Shown here: one piece after another, positions 1 to 9,226 of the stretch | How positions within the stretch are numbered: position 1 is the first letter of the stretch | How the letters are laid out: every line of letters starts with the position of its first letter | Source: Pseudocitrobacter vendiensis | GTDB lineage: Bacteria > Pseudomonadota > Gammaproteobacteria > Enterobacterales > Enterobacteriaceae | Direction of reading: 5' to 3' | Length of the DNA: 64,000 nt | Assembly: GCF_943590815.1 (NCBI RefSeq) | Contig: NZ_CALSBS010000005.1 | Location: 62,001 to 126,000, forward strand | The notes under the pieces: generated by a model | Databases searched by the model: none | What the model was told of the DNA's origin: nothing | The model's input: only the letters and a program-made list of their open reading frames with translations | Translations under genes and position numbers: made by a program

Positions 1-203
1 GCCTGTATGCCAGCGGCACCAAGCGCATCGCGCAAAAAGTGGGTGAAGAAGGCGTAGAAACCGCGCTGGCAGCAACGGTGAAAGACCGCTTTGAGCTGAC
101 CAATGAAGCGTCGGATTTGATGTATCACCTGCTGGTGCTGTTGCAGGATCAGGATCTCGATTTAACGACGGTGATTGAGAACCTGCGAAAACGTCATCAG
201 TAA
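1..203 (+). CDS. hisI: HisI (HisIE) C-terminal end, partial
   Basis: The last 66 codons of the bifunctional histidine biosynthesis enzyme HisIE run in frame from base 3 to a TAA at 201-203. The visible part is the phosphoribosyl-ATP pyrophosphohydrolase (HisE) domain, with the helical motif [13 protein letters not shown] that carries the metal-binding glutamates and the [14 protein letters not shown] helix. It acts in the cytoplasm on the second step of histidine synthesis. The cyclohydrolase half lies outside the window. This is the last gene of the his operon in enterics and is the usual neighbour of wzzB. It is followed at once by a hairpin terminator. The window edge truncates it; nothing suggests a broken gene. 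Confidence 0.95.
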   Translation, partial: LYASGTKRIAQKVGEEGVETALAATVKDRFELTNEASDLMYHLLVLLQDQDLDLTTVIENLRKRHQ

Positions 204-218
204 AGTTTCATCAAACGT

Positions 219-246
219 AAAAAAACCGGGCGAGCCCGGTTTTTTG
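219..246. terminator. Bidirectional terminator between hisI and wzzB
   Basis: A 6-bp perfect GC stem (ccgggc/gcccgg, 226-239) is flanked by an A run on the left and a T run on the right, so it can end transcripts from both sides. It separates the his operon (+) from wzzB (-). Confidence 0.85.
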
Positions 247-262
247 TTATCTGATATAAGCG

Positions 263-1240
263 TTACGCTTTCGGTTTGTAGTTACGCAGCGCATTGCGGC
301 CCAGTACAACACCGGCACCAATCATCCCACCCAGCAGCACCGCCAGCACCAGCGTCAGGCCACGTTTCGGGCTGTCACGACGGATTGGCAGCGTCGGCTT
401 CATCACGTAACGATAGACGTGAATGGTTTTCGGGTCGACTTTCAGTTTCTCGATATCGAGCAGGTTTTTCTTCAAACCGTAGTAGCCGGCACCAAAGGTC
501 AGCGGTCGGCTGGCTTCGTTAGCCACCATTGCGCCCAGCGCTTCGGTACCTAACAGGAACATGGTTTCCTGAGTCACGTCCTGCGTCTGCTGAAGCTGCG
601 GTTTGGTGACGTTACTTTTCTGCGCATATTTCAGGGATTCGGTGATTTGCTTGATACGCAGGTCTTTTTGTTCCTGAGCGACGGTTTCCTGGTTTTCCAG
701 GTCGTCCTTAATGTTCATCACACGCAATTTGATGGTGTCATTAAGGTCAAGTTCCAGCTCATCAGCGATTTGTTCGTCGATTTTCTGGATGTATTCGGCT
801 ACACCGCGCTGAGCGGACTGGGCTGAGTCACTGACGTAAGACACAGTAAGGGGCAATGACTGGCCCTTAACAGACGGCTCAATAGTCAACTTCTCAGGTT
901 CTTCCTGATTGTCCAACGCTTCAGTCAAAGCGATAAATGCAGAATTAAAACGGTTAATGACCTGGTTTTGAACATCAGACAAGGTAATCGATGAATCGAG
1001 AGTATTGATAGCGTTATGGTAGGTCGCGATCTGCGCCGCATCCGGACGCGTGATAGTAGCGGTCGAGGTCCATTTCTCTTTCGCTAAAAAGATGTAGGCG
1101 ACAGCAAGGGCAATGGCGACGATGACGCACACGACGATAGTCAACTTGCCACGCCAGAGTTGCATCAACAAATCGATCAGGTCGATCTGCTCCGACTCAC
1201 GCTCATACCCGTTGCGCCCATTATTGTTATCTTGAATCAT
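263..1240 (-). CDS. wzzB: O-antigen chain length determinant WzzB
   Basis: This inner-membrane polysaccharide co-polymerase (Wzz family) sets the modal length of O-antigen chains made by Wzy. The 325 residues match the family's usual length. There is one membrane segment near residues 33-53 and a second at 295-314, preceded by the family's proline-rich stretch (KPTLPIRRDSPKRG, 281-294). The large region between is periplasmic and rich in helices. It is transcribed away from hisI and lies on the far side of ugd and gnd from the O-antigen cluster, the usual enteric position. It probably works with the Wzy at 12537-13907. It is distinct from Wzc, which does the matching job for colanic acid. Confidence 0.95.
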   Translation of the reverse strand: MIQDNNNGRNGYERESEQIDLIDLLMQLWRGKLTIVVCVIVAIALAVAYIFLAKEKWTSTATITRPDAAQIATYHNAINTLDSSITLSDVQNQVINRFNSAFIALTEALDNQEEPEKLTIEPSVKGQSLPLTVSYVSDSAQSAQRGVAEYIQKIDEQIADELELDLNDTIKLRVMNIKDDLENQETVAQEQKDLRIKQITESLKYAQKSNVTKPQLQQTQDVTQETMFLLGTEALGAMVANEASRPLTFGAGYYGLKKNLLDIEKLKVDPKTIHVYRYVMKPTLPIRRDSPKRGLTLVLAVLLGGMIGAGVVLGRNALRNYKPKA

Positions 1241-1344
1241 ATAAACCTTAGTGACATCCGAACAGAAATATCCACGAGGGCATCAGTTTACCTGGACCAT
1301 TCCGAATTTCTATAGGATTTTCACCAAAAACAGAGAAACCTGAA

Positions 1345-1389
1345 AAGAATAAGAAAAAAGACTGAACGCCCATCGGGCAAGGCATTCAG
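1345..1389 (-). terminator. Probable terminator after ugd
   Basis: On the minus strand an imperfect stem (CTGAATGCC pairing with GGCGTTCAG, 1362-1389) is followed by a T-rich tract (1345-1361). It lies 18 bases beyond the ugd stop codon and would separate ugd from wzzB. Confidence 0.6.
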
Positions 1390-1406
1390 CTTGTCAATGA
1401 TTTGAA

Positions 1407-2573
1407 TTAGTCGTTGCCAAAAAGATCGCGGGTGTAAATTTTTTCTGCTACGTCCGTTAACTCTTCTGCCATACGGTTAGAGACGATAACATCGGCTTCT
1501 TGTTTGAACGCCTCCAGATCGCGAACCACGCGTGAGCTGAAGAATTCATCCTCTTTCATCACCGGTTCGTACACTATCACCGTTATCCCCTTCGCTTTCA
1601 GGCGTTTCATGATGCCCTGTACGGAGGAGGCGCGGAAGTTATCAGAGCCGCTTTTCATAATCAGACGGTAGATACCGACAACTTTCGGTTTACGCGCCAG
1701 AATCGCGTCAGCGATAAAATCTTTACGCGTGCGGTTAGCGTCAACAATCGCGGAAATGATGTTGTTAGGCACCGACTGGTAGTTCGCCAGCAGTTGCTTG
1801 GTATCCTTCGGCAGACAGTAGCCGCCATATCCAAAGGAGGGATTGTTGTAGTGATCGCCGATACGCGGGTCAAGACAGACACCTTCGATGATTTGGCGGG
1901 AATTAAGGCCCAGAGTTTCCGCGTAGCTATCCAGCTCGTTAAAGTAAGCAACGCGCATTGCCAGATAGGTGTTGGCAAAAAGTTTAATCGCCTCTGCTTC
2001 CGTCGAATCGGTAAACAACGTCGGGATGTCCTGCTTAATCGCCCCCTGCTGGAGCATACGAGCAAAACGTTCCGAACGCTCTGAACGCTCACCAATCACG
2101 ATCCGTGACGGGTGAAGGTTGTCGTACAACGCTTTGCCTTCACGCAAAAACTCTGGAGAGAAAATAATATTATCGGTGGCATATTTTTTCTTCACCGAAT
2201 CCGTAAAACCAACCGGCACCGTTGATTTAATAATCATGACGGCCTGCGGATTAATCTCAATGACATCCTGAATAACTGACTCAACGCTGGACGTATTAAA
2301 ATAATTAGTTTTAGGATCGTAATCCGTTGGCGTCGCGATAATGACGTAATCAGCATTCTGATAAGCAAGGTATTTATCAGTGGTTGCGGTAAAACGCAGC
2401 TCCCCTGAACGCAGATACTGTTGGATCTCCTTATCCACAATAGGCGAGACACGCTCATTGAGCATATCCACACGTGAAGGAATGATGTCCAACGCTACAA
2501 CGTCGTGGTGTTGCGCAATCAACAGGCCGTTCGAGAGGCCGACATAGCCTGTACCAGAGATGGTAACTTTCAT
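1407..2573 (-). CDS. ugd: UDP-glucose 6-dehydrogenase
   Basis: Oxidises UDP-glucose twice with NAD+ to UDP-glucuronate in the cytoplasm. The product feeds colanic acid (GlcA residue) and the 4-amino-arabinose that modifies lipid A. The N-terminal Rossmann motif GTGYVG is at residues 7-12, and the catalytic cysteine is Cys253 in [10 protein letters not shown]. The 388 residues fit the short bacterial class of the family. It stands alone between gnd and wzzB, with terminators on both sides and a PmrA-type box upstream (2714-2730), so it is probably regulated separately from the O-antigen genes. Confidence 0.96.
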   Translation of the reverse strand: MKVTISGTGYVGLSNGLLIAQHHDVVALDIIPSRVDMLNERVSPIVDKEIQQYLRSGELRFTATTDKYLAYQNADYVIIATPTDYDPKTNYFNTSSVESVIQDVIEINPQAVMIIKSTVPVGFTDSVKKKYATDNIIFSPEFLREGKALYDNLHPSRIVIGERSERSERFARMLQQGAIKQDIPTLFTDSTEAEAIKLFANTYLAMRVAYFNELDSYAETLGLNSRQIIEGVCLDPRIGDHYNNPSFGYGGYCLPKDTKQLLANYQSVPNNIISAIVDANRTRKDFIADAILARKPKVVGIYRLIMKSGSDNFRASSVQGIMKRLKAKGITVIVYEPVMKEDEFFSSRVVRDLEAFKQEADVIVSNRMAEELTDVAEKIYTRDLFGND

Positions 2574-2606
2574 TTTACTCTCTCAGAATAAACTTAATTA
2601 TTTATA

Positions 2607-2620
2607 ATGTGATATCACAT
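2607..2620. repeat. 14-bp perfect palindrome in the ugd leader
   Basis: The sequence atgtgatatcacat reads the same on both strands and lies 34-47 bases upstream of the ugd start codon. The two TGTGA-like half sites are only 2 bases apart, not the 6 needed for CRP. It may be an operator or chance; no known regulator is assigned. Confidence 0.35.
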
Positions 2621-2713
2621 CAATACGTTTAAAATTTTTTAACTCGTAAGCGTATTCACTGCAATAGAATTACAAACAATTCGGACTTTCTTCAGAGAGA
2701 ATAAACGGTCAAT

Positions 2714-2730
2714 ATTAAGTTACTCTTAAG
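2714..2730 (-). promoter_or_regulatory. PmrA box upstream of ugd
   Basis: On the minus strand the sequence is CTTAAG, five bases, then CTTAAT. This fits the published PmrA (BasR) consensus YTTAAK-N5-YTTAAK exactly. It is about 140-157 bases upstream of ugd. Ugd is a known PmrA target in Salmonella because UDP-glucuronate is the precursor of lipid A arabinose. Binding here is inferred. Confidence 0.65.
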
Positions 2731-2761
2731 ACAGGGTCATAAAGCAATAAGAATTTCGCGC

Positions 2762-2789
2762 AAAAAAAACCCGGCATTGCCGGGTTTTT
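2762..2789 (-). terminator. Terminator between gnd and ugd
   Basis: A stem of cccggc/gccggg with a 3-base loop (2770-2784 region) is flanked by eight A residues on the left and five T residues on the right. It lies just past the gnd stop codon and ends gnd transcription. Confidence 0.8.
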
Positions 2790-2804
2790 ATTATTTATTT
2801 AGGA

Positions 2805-4211
2805 TTAATCCAACCACTCGGTATGGAATACACCTTCTTTATCAGTACGTTTATAAGTATGCGCACCGAAGTAGTCACGTTGAGCCTGAATCAGGTTAGC
2901 CGGCAGTACCGCAGAGCGGTAGCTGTCATAATAGGCAACCGCAGCGCCGAAGGTCGGCACCGGAATACCGTTCTGTACAGCGTAGGCAACCACGTCACGC
3001 AACGCCTGCTGATACTCATCAGCGATATTTTTGAAGTACGGAGCCAGCAGCAGGTTCGCGATACCGGCATTTTCAGCGTAGGCATCGGTGATCTTCTGCA
3101 GGAACTGTGCGCGAATGATGCAGCCAGCACGGAAGATCTTCGCGATTTCGCCGTAGTTCAGATCCCAGTTGTATTCGTCAGACGCTGCACGCAGCTGAGA
3201 GAAGCCCTGCGCGTAAGAAACGATTTTACCGAGATATAGCGCGCGGCGAACTTTCTCAACGAAAGCCGCTTTGTCGCCAGCCAGTTCTGCTTTCGGGCCA
3301 GAAAGCACTTTAGACGCTGCAACACGCTGATCTTTCAGAGAGGAGATATAACGCGCGAATACGGACTCGGTGATCAGGGACAGCGGCTCGCCAAGATCCA
3401 GGGAGCTCTGGCTGGTCCACTTACCGGTACCTTTGTTAGCGGCTTCGTCCAGAATCACATCAACCAGATAGTTACCGTCTTCATCTTTCTTGGTGAAGAT
3501 ATCTTTGGTGATGTCGATCAGGTAGCTGCTCAGTTCGCCTTCGTTCCACTCGGTGAAGATAGTCGCCAGCTCGTCGTTAGACAGGTTCAGGCCGCCTTTC
3601 AGCAGAGAGTAAGCTTCTGCGATCAGCTGCATATCACCGTATTCGATACCGTTGTGAACCATTTTCACATAATGACCCGCGCCATCTGCACCAATGTAGG
3701 TCACGCACGGTTCGCCATCTTCAGCAACCGCAGCAATCTTGGTCAGGATTGGAGCAACCAGCTCATAGGCTTCTTTCTGACCACCAGGCATGATGGATGG
3801 GCCTTTCAGCGCGCCCTCTTCACCACCGGAAACACCGGTACCGATGAAGTTGAAACCTTCAGCAGAGAGTTCACGGTTACGACGAATGGTGTCCTGGAAG
3901 AAGGTGTTGCCACCATCAATGATGATGTCGCCTTTATCAAGATACGGTTTCAGGGAATCAATTGCAGCATCGGTGCCCGCGCCTGCTTTCACCATCAACA
4001 GGATACGACGTGGGGTTTCAAGAGATTCGACGAATTCCTGTACCGTGTAATAAGGAACCAGTTTTTTGCCTGGATTTTCGGCAACAACTTCTTCTGTCTT
4101 TTCACGGGAGCGGTTGAAGATGGAGACGGTATAACCACGGCTTTCGATGTTGAGCGCCAGGTTGCGCCCCATCACTGCCATACCGACTACGCCGATCTGT
4201 TGCTTAGACAT
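2805..4211 (-). CDS. gnd: 6-phosphogluconate dehydrogenase, decarboxylating
   Basis: Converts 6-phosphogluconate and NADP+ to ribulose 5-phosphate, CO2 and NADPH in the pentose phosphate pathway. The 468 residues match the enteric enzyme. Visible motifs are the N-terminal dinucleotide fold ([13 protein letters not shown], residues 7-19), the substrate loop [10 protein letters not shown] (near 125-134), and the catalytic stretch with Lys183, Asn187 and Glu190 ([14 protein letters not shown]). It borders the O-antigen locus on its 3' side. In enterics gnd is a housekeeping gene that often recombines along with the O-antigen genes. It is followed by a clear terminator. Confidence 0.97.
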   Translation of the reverse strand: MSKQQIGVVGMAVMGRNLALNIESRGYTVSIFNRSREKTEEVVAENPGKKLVPYYTVQEFVESLETPRRILLMVKAGAGTDAAIDSLKPYLDKGDIIIDGGNTFFQDTIRRNRELSAEGFNFIGTGVSGGEEGALKGPSIMPGGQKEAYELVAPILTKIAAVAEDGEPCVTYIGADGAGHYVKMVHNGIEYGDMQLIAEAYSLLKGGLNLSNDELATIFTEWNEGELSSYLIDITKDIFTKKDEDGNYLVDVILDEAANKGTGKWTSQSSLDLGEPLSLITESVFARYISSLKDQRVAASKVLSGPKAELAGDKAAFVEKVRRALYLGKIVSYAQGFSQLRAASDEYNWDLNYGEIAKIFRAGCIIRAQFLQKITDAYAENAGIANLLLAPYFKNIADEYQQALRDVVAYAVQNGIPVPTFGAAVAYYDSYRSAVLPANLIQAQRDYFGAHTYKRTDKEGVFHTEWLD

Positions 4212-4328
4212 TATGTACTCCTGTCAGGTGTGGTCACCATGCACTTATGCACGGCTTGAATGTGACTAAGATGGTAACTCAGGTTAAGTAAAAGTAGATA
4301 GCGGAAGATGCCATACTGTCGGGAGTTC

Positions 4329-4736
4329 TTAAGCCCTATGACTAAACGCTTTTGCTCTTGAGGGATCAAATGGGCCCTCTTTGACTTCCATCATTAGGGC
4401 TCTTGAAGACAGGCACTCGACGCTGTGAATGTCGCCAGGGGCAAATTCTACGACGCACGTTTCACTCCCTTCTCCAACTAAAAATCGATTCTGCACTTTC
4501 CCATTTTCATCATACAAACAAACTTCTAATTGGCCTTGCATAACAACAAACATTTCCCACTGATGGGGTAGTTCATGACAATGGGGTTCAACGTAGCTAC
4601 CACGAACAAAAGCAATGAGTAAGCGCTGAACTTTTTCCTGGTGAGATGCATGCAATAAATAATGAGATCGTAAACGTTCAGAATTTTCTGCACTGCGAAA
4701 AAGTTCATCCAGTATACTGCCATCAATTAAACGCAT
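4329..4736 (-). CDS. wbuC: WbuC family cupin protein of unknown role
   Basis: A 135-residue small cupin with one conserved beta-barrel. The metal-ligand-like motif EPHCHELPHQWEMFVVMQG lies near residues 51-69 and the second motif with FAPGDIHSVE near 99-108. The gene overlaps the 3' end of wbuB by 10 bases and is the last gene of the O-antigen operon. In other enterics (for example some E. coli serotypes) wbuC is the constant last partner of fnlABC-wbuB, but its biochemical role is not established. Its position suggests help in FucNAc synthesis or transfer; this is inference. Codon use is AT-rich like the rest of the cluster. Confidence 0.82.
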   Translation of the reverse strand: MRLIDGSILDELFRSAENSERLRSHYLLHASHQEKVQRLLIAFVRGSYVEPHCHELPHQWEMFVVMQGQLEVCLYDENGKVQNRFLVGEGSETCVVEFAPGDIHSVECLSSRALMMEVKEGPFDPSRAKAFSHRA

Positions 4737-5935
4737 TTTCCCGCCTCCAGTCTGACTTCGATAGTATGTGCTGCCGATTCAACCGAAAATTGAGAGGTTA
4801 ATAAATCATTAGCGTTATGCCCAAACTCCTTTCTTAACGCTGAATTATTAAAAAGCAATTGTGCAGACTCCAAAAGTTTATCATCTTCACCATTAATATG
4901 AATCAGCCCTGCCTTGTGAGCATTCACCAAATCAAGCAAATCGTTACCGGCATTGACACTCCCCAGGATCGGGAGGGACTGAACCATATAACCCAATAAT
5001 TTCCCTGGAAAATTATGTGAAGAATGGCGAGATGAAAGAGAGAATAATCCAACATCCACTTCAGATAAAATTAGCTTAAACTCGTCCTGGTTTACTGAAG
5101 GTAAGTGAGTGAAATTGGTCAACTTCCACTCGGCAGCAAGTGAGTTAATTAAATCAACTTCATCACCCTGCCCAACAAACAGGAAATGGGCATTGGGATA
5201 GTGCATCATACTGCGCGCCAATCGCATCAGATTTGCCATATCCTGCGCATGCCCGATATTGCCGCCATAAAAGAAAATAACTTTATTATCCAGGTGGTAG
5301 CGCTTACGAAGCGAACGATAATCATCACTCACTGAGACTGGGCTCATCAAGGCCCAGTTACGTAATACTTCGCAAGGATAGCCCTTATTAGTCTGACAAA
5401 AAATCTCAAGATTTTTATCAGACATCAGCCCAATACGCTCAGCCTGTCGATAAGACTTTTGTTCGAAATATCTAAAATATCGATCTATTGGTGAACCGGC
5501 CTGCAACATGCCTGCATCGATAATCCACTGCGGGAACATATCTCTCAGGACAAGGTACGCCGGGCTATGGCAGCGTTGTTTAATCTTTTTAACTAAACTC
5601 CCCCAAAAAATAGAAGGGGAGTAATAGACCACGCCATCGAAGGTATCTTGTTCAATCAGATGCTTCAGTGCGCGCCATGCGCGAAAGGATAAAAGCGTTT
5701 CGTTTATTGCTCGCTGAATTTTACCAATATCCTTCAACGGGCCACTTTTAAAACGCCAAACTTTGACACCTTCAATCATGTCAATCGAATAATCGGATTG
5801 CAGATTGATATCAGGTGTAATTACCGTAACATCATGGCCTTTTCGCAACAATTCCCGGCCTAACTCATGAAACATCTTAGCCCCAACACGTGTGCTATGG
5901 GGTAAATAATCATCAATGATTAATACAAGTTTCAT
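4727..5935 (-). CDS. wbuB: L-fucosamine (FucNAc) glycosyltransferase WbuB
   Basis: A 402-residue GT-B fold glycosyltransferase of the GT4 type, predicted to move N-acetyl-L-fucosamine from UDP-L-FucNAc to the lipid-linked O unit on the inner face of the membrane. The N-terminal half opens with a Rossmann-like strand (MKLVLIIDDYLPHSTRVG). The donor-binding half contains FYGGNIGHAQD near residue 223 and FLFVGQGDE near 251. It overlaps fnlC by one base (5935) and wbuC by 10, which suggests translational coupling. The assignment rests on sequence resemblance to WbuB and on the adjacent FucNAc pathway genes; acceptor and linkage cannot be read from sequence. Confidence 0.85.
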   Translation of the reverse strand: MKLVLIIDDYLPHSTRVGAKMFHELGRELLRKGHDVTVITPDINLQSDYSIDMIEGVKVWRFKSGPLKDIGKIQRAINETLLSFRAWRALKHLIEQDTFDGVVYYSPSIFWGSLVKKIKQRCHSPAYLVLRDMFPQWIIDAGMLQAGSPIDRYFRYFEQKSYRQAERIGLMSDKNLEIFCQTNKGYPCEVLRNWALMSPVSVSDDYRSLRKRYHLDNKVIFFYGGNIGHAQDMANLMRLARSMMHYPNAHFLFVGQGDEVDLINSLAAEWKLTNFTHLPSVNQDEFKLILSEVDVGLFSLSSRHSSHNFPGKLLGYMVQSLPILGSVNAGNDLLDLVNAHKAGLIHINGEDDKLLESAQLLFNNSALRKEFGHNANDLLTSQFSVESAAHTIEVRLEAGKCV

Positions 5936-7065
5936 TAGTACTGTTTCCAGACGACCCGCTTAACGTAATCAGTGTATGAATGGATAATACGCACAACTTT
6001 ATCTGAGACATTAGGCATACTGTAATCACTCACCTGGCGAAGCAAACGTACTTCTCCCCTCGGCTGTGTCGCAATAATCTCCAGTGCTTGCAGAACGCGT
6101 TCAGATTCGAGGCCAACCATCATTACCACCCCTTCTTCAAAACCTTCCGGGCGCTCATGTGCTTCACGAATATTGATGGCAGGGAAGTTCATGATTGATG
6201 ACTCTTCTGTAATAGTCCCACTATCCGATAAAACAGCTCGCGCATGTTTTTGCAGATGGTTGTAATCATGAAAACCTAATGGTTTGAGCAGTACAATATT
6301 CTTATGGAACTGAATACCATTCTCGTTGATACGATTGCGGGTACGCGGGTGCGTCGAAACAATGACAGGCATATTGTATTTTTCAGCTACAGTATTGAGA
6401 ATATTTGCCAGTTTCGTCAGTTGCTTAGGCGTATCGACATTTTCTTCCCTGTGAGCACTGACAACAAAGAAGTTACCACTGGTTAAATTCAGACGAGAAA
6501 GAACATCAGAACTATCGATCTGCGGCATGTAATGAGTGAGAACCTCAAACATCGGGCTACCGGTTTTAATAATTCGATCGGCAGGGATCCCTTCCGCAAG
6601 AAGATACTCACGAGCAATATCACTATAAGTCATGTTAATATCAGCGGTGTGATCGACTATTTTCCGGTTAGTCTCTTCTGGCACTCGCTGGTCAAAACAA
6701 CGGTTACCCGCTTCCATATGGAAGATCGGTATTTTGCGGCGCTTCGCCGGTATTGCCGAGATACAGGAATTGGTGTCTCCAAGCACTAACATCGCTTCTG
6801 GTTGTTCTGTCTCAAGAACCCCATCAACTTTAATGATGACCTGCCCAATGGTTTCTGCTGCATTCTTACCTGCGGCATTGAGGAAATAGTCAGGTTTACG
6901 GACCCCCAGATCCTGGAAGAAGACTTCGTTCAGTTCATAATCGTAGTTTTGCCCGGTATGGACGATAAGGTGATCACAATATTCATCCAATTTCGCAAGA
7001 ACCCGGGAGAGTCGAATTATTTCAGGGCGAGTCCCAACGACTGACATGACTTTCAATTTTTTCAC
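5935..7065 (-). CDS. fnlC: UDP-N-acetyl-L-fucosamine synthase FnlC (C-2 epimerase)
   Basis: Last enzyme of UDP-L-FucNAc synthesis, inverting C-2 of UDP-N-acetyl-L-pneumosamine. It is a 376-residue member of the UDP-GlcNAc 2-epimerase (WecB-like) family, with the N-terminal VVGTRPEIIR motif (residues 9-18), the middle GDTNSC motif, the conserved HMEAGNRCFDQRVPEETNR region (about 122-140), and the STHPRTRNR and SDSGTITEES motifs toward the C-terminus. Homologues are called WbjD or CapG. It overlaps fnlB by 4 bases and wbuB by 1. WecB itself is very similar, but the fnlAB partners next door decide the call. Confidence 0.9.
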   Translation of the reverse strand: MKKLKVMSVVGTRPEIIRLSRVLAKLDEYCDHLIVHTGQNYDYELNEVFFQDLGVRKPDYFLNAAGKNAAETIGQVIIKVDGVLETEQPEAMLVLGDTNSCISAIPAKRRKIPIFHMEAGNRCFDQRVPEETNRKIVDHTADINMTYSDIAREYLLAEGIPADRIIKTGSPMFEVLTHYMPQIDSSDVLSRLNLTSGNFFVVSAHREENVDTPKQLTKLANILNTVAEKYNMPVIVSTHPRTRNRINENGIQFHKNIVLLKPLGFHDYNHLQKHARAVLSDSGTITEESSIMNFPAINIREAHERPEGFEEGVVMMVGLESERVLQALEIIATQPRGEVRLLRQVSDYSMPNVSDKVVRIIHSYTDYVKRVVWKQY

Positions 7066-8168
7066 GATAAAACTCTCGCTATAGTATCTGGTTCTGAACG
7101 ATTAAATATTTCATTTGCCCAAAGCATTACAACAAGCTCCTCTGAGCCATTGTTAGTAATGTCATGTGTCCATCCGGGTACCGTTTCTACGATTTTAAAC
7201 TCATTAGATGAAACATTAAGCTCATATCGCTCGCCAGTGATAATATGTTCAAATTTGAAACAAGCACTGCCGCGAATAACGATAAATTTCTCATTTTTAG
7301 AATGATGATAGTGACCGCCGCGTGTAATTCCTGGATGTGCCGTAAAGAATGAAAACTGCCCAGCAGCTTTCGTTTTGAGTACTTCGCAGAATACGCCTCT
7401 GTCATCGCTGTAAGAAGGAACCGTATAGGCAAATTGTTCTGGTGACAAATAGCTCAACCATGTTGAATACAATGCACGGGTAAACCCTTCGCCCACATCT
7501 TCAGTAATCAATGTTTGACGGCTTTCTTTGAATCTCTGAATGAGTTGAGCGACTTCACCAACCGTAACAGAATAAATCGGACCAAATGTTCTGTAGCCTG
7601 CATTAACGTTACCAGATAGTAATTTTAATGCATCTGTACAAAAATCATCGATATATACCAGATTTACAACTGCTGACGGGTCATTAATTGTAATACCTTC
7701 ATCATTCGCAATACGATGACAAAATGTTGCCACAAAAGAGTTATAATTAGGACGGCACCATTTACCAAATACATTTGGTAAGCGATAGATGTAATAAGGT
7801 ACTTGAGTTGTGGTGCCATACTGTTGAATAATTCTTTCTGCAGATGCCTTACTCTTCCCATACGCATTATCAGATTCAGCTTGTATGGATGAACTTAGCA
7901 TGACAGGAATAGCTTTGTTACTTTTCTGTAGAATATCAACAATATATTTCGTAAGGTTACTATTCCCCTCTTCAAACTCACTTTCATTCTTGGGGCGGTT
8001 GATACCGGCAAGATGGAAAATGAAATCTGCTTGCTTCAGACCATACTCCAAGTCTTCTGATGAGGTATTGCGTTCGATCTTAATCAGTTCATTATATCCT
8101 GCTTCCTGGAGACGAAAGCATAGATTTCGACCGATAAAACCTTCAGCTCCTGTGACGAGTATTTTCAT
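7062..8168 (-). CDS. fnlB: UDP-2-acetamido-2,6-dideoxy-hexulose epimerase/reductase FnlB
   Basis: Two-domain enzyme of UDP-L-FucNAc synthesis. The N-terminal short-chain dehydrogenase domain (MKILVTGAEGFIGRN) reduces the keto sugar. The C-terminal cupin (about residues 260-368, with the histidine motif RGGHYHHSKNEKF) performs C-3 epimerisation in the homologues WbjC and CapF. I place the start at the ATG ending at 8168, giving 368 residues, because the glycine-rich fold begins there and only one base separates it from the fnlA stop. An upstream in-frame ATG at 8210 would add 14 residues lying inside fnlA. Confidence 0.9.
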   Translation of the reverse strand: MKILVTGAEGFIGRNLCFRLQEAGYNELIKIERNTSSEDLEYGLKQADFIFHLAGINRPKNESEFEEGNSNLTKYIVDILQKSNKAIPVMLSSSIQAESDNAYGKSKASAERIIQQYGTTTQVPYYIYRLPNVFGKWCRPNYNSFVATFCHRIANDEGITINDPSAVVNLVYIDDFCTDALKLLSGNVNAGYRTFGPIYSVTVGEVAQLIQRFKESRQTLITEDVGEGFTRALYSTWLSYLSPEQFAYTVPSYSDDRGVFCEVLKTKAAGQFSFFTAHPGITRGGHYHHSKNEKFIVIRGSACFKFEHIITGERYELNVSSNEFKIVETVPGWTHDITNNGSEELVVMLWANEIFNRSEPDTIARVLS

Positions 8169-8169
8169 A

Positions 8170-9204
8170 TCATGAATCCAGCTCATACTCTTTACCTTCA
8201 CACAGCGCACGCATGAAAGGTAATTTAAGAAGTAAGGTTTTCATCCCTTCGACATCTAATCGTACAGTATTGTGGGAATTATAGTCCTCAACCTCAGAAA
8301 TTCGACGATCACCATGCTCAACATATTTTCCATAGTTAAGGTCACGAAGATCTGGCGGTACACGGTAGTAGTCCCCCATGTCAACCGCAGCAATCATTTC
8401 TTCACGACTGAGCAAAGCTTCATAAAGTTTCTCACCATGGCGCGTACCAATTACGTTCACTGGATGCTCGCTTACATTAAGCAATTCCTTAAGAGCGATA
8501 GCGAGCGTTTCGATGGTCGCAGCAGGTGCCTTTTGAACAAAAATATCGCCGTTATTACCATGTTCGAATGCATATAGAACCAAATCGACAGCATCTTCAA
8601 GAGTCATCATGAAACGAGTCATATTAGGATCAGTTACCGTCATGGGCTTACCAGCTTTAATAAGATCAACAAATAATGGAATAACTGAACCACGAGACGC
8701 CATTACGTTGCCATAACGTGTACCACAAATAACTGTTTTTGAACCATCCACATTGCGCGATTTAGCAACCATTACTTTTTCCATCATTGCCTTGGAAATA
8801 CCCATAGCATTGATAGGATAAACAGCTTTATCGGTACTCAAACAAACAACTCGCTTTACTCCATTAGAAATTGCAGCCTCAAGAACATTCTCGGTACCTA
8901 ACACGTTCGTTTTAACCGCTTCCATCGGATGAAATTCGCAAGAAGGTACTTGCTTCAATGCAGCGGCATGATAAATGAAATCGACGCCTCGAGAAGCATT
9001 AAGTACGCTGAAATAATCGCGTACATCACCAATATAAAATTTTAACTTAGCGTTATTATATTTCTTCCGCATATCATCCTGTTTTTTTTCATCTCGAGAA
9101 AAAATCCTTATTTCCTTAATATCCGTGTCTAAAAAACGATTAAGTACAGCGTTTCCAAATGATCCAGTACCGCCTGTAATTAATAACACTTTATTTTTAA
9201 ACAT
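8170..9204 (-). CDS. fnlA: UDP-GlcNAc 4,6-dehydratase/5-epimerase FnlA
   Basis: First enzyme of UDP-L-FucNAc synthesis, acting on UDP-GlcNAc. A 344-residue short-chain dehydrogenase of the FlaA1/CapE family with the NAD(P) motif TGGTGSFG and the conserved YHAAALKQVPSCE. The region STDKAVYPINAMGISKAMMEK shows a Met in place of the usual catalytic Tyr of the YxxxK motif, a trait also described for the CapE branch, while the Lys is kept. The start ending at 9204 is preferred because GAGG lies five bases upstream and the glycine-rich fold begins at once. A longer frame from 9249 overlaps the previous gene. Confidence 0.91.
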   Translation of the reverse strand: MFKNKVLLITGGTGSFGNAVLNRFLDTDIKEIRIFSRDEKKQDDMRKKYNNAKLKFYIGDVRDYFSVLNASRGVDFIYHAAALKQVPSCEFHPMEAVKTNVLGTENVLEAAISNGVKRVVCLSTDKAVYPINAMGISKAMMEKVMVAKSRNVDGSKTVICGTRYGNVMASRGSVIPLFVDLIKAGKPMTVTDPNMTRFMMTLEDAVDLVLYAFEHGNNGDIFVQKAPAATIETLAIALKELLNVSEHPVNVIGTRHGEKLYEALLSREEMIAAVDMGDYYRVPPDLRDLNYGKYVEHGDRRISEVEDYNSHNTVRLDVEGMKTLLLKLPFMRALCEGKEYELDS

Positions 9205-9226
9205 AAAAACCTCATTCTTATCTATA

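Noticed and set aside
2607-2620. CRP site upstream of ugd.
   Set aside because: The TGTGA and TCACA halves are 2 bases apart instead of 6.
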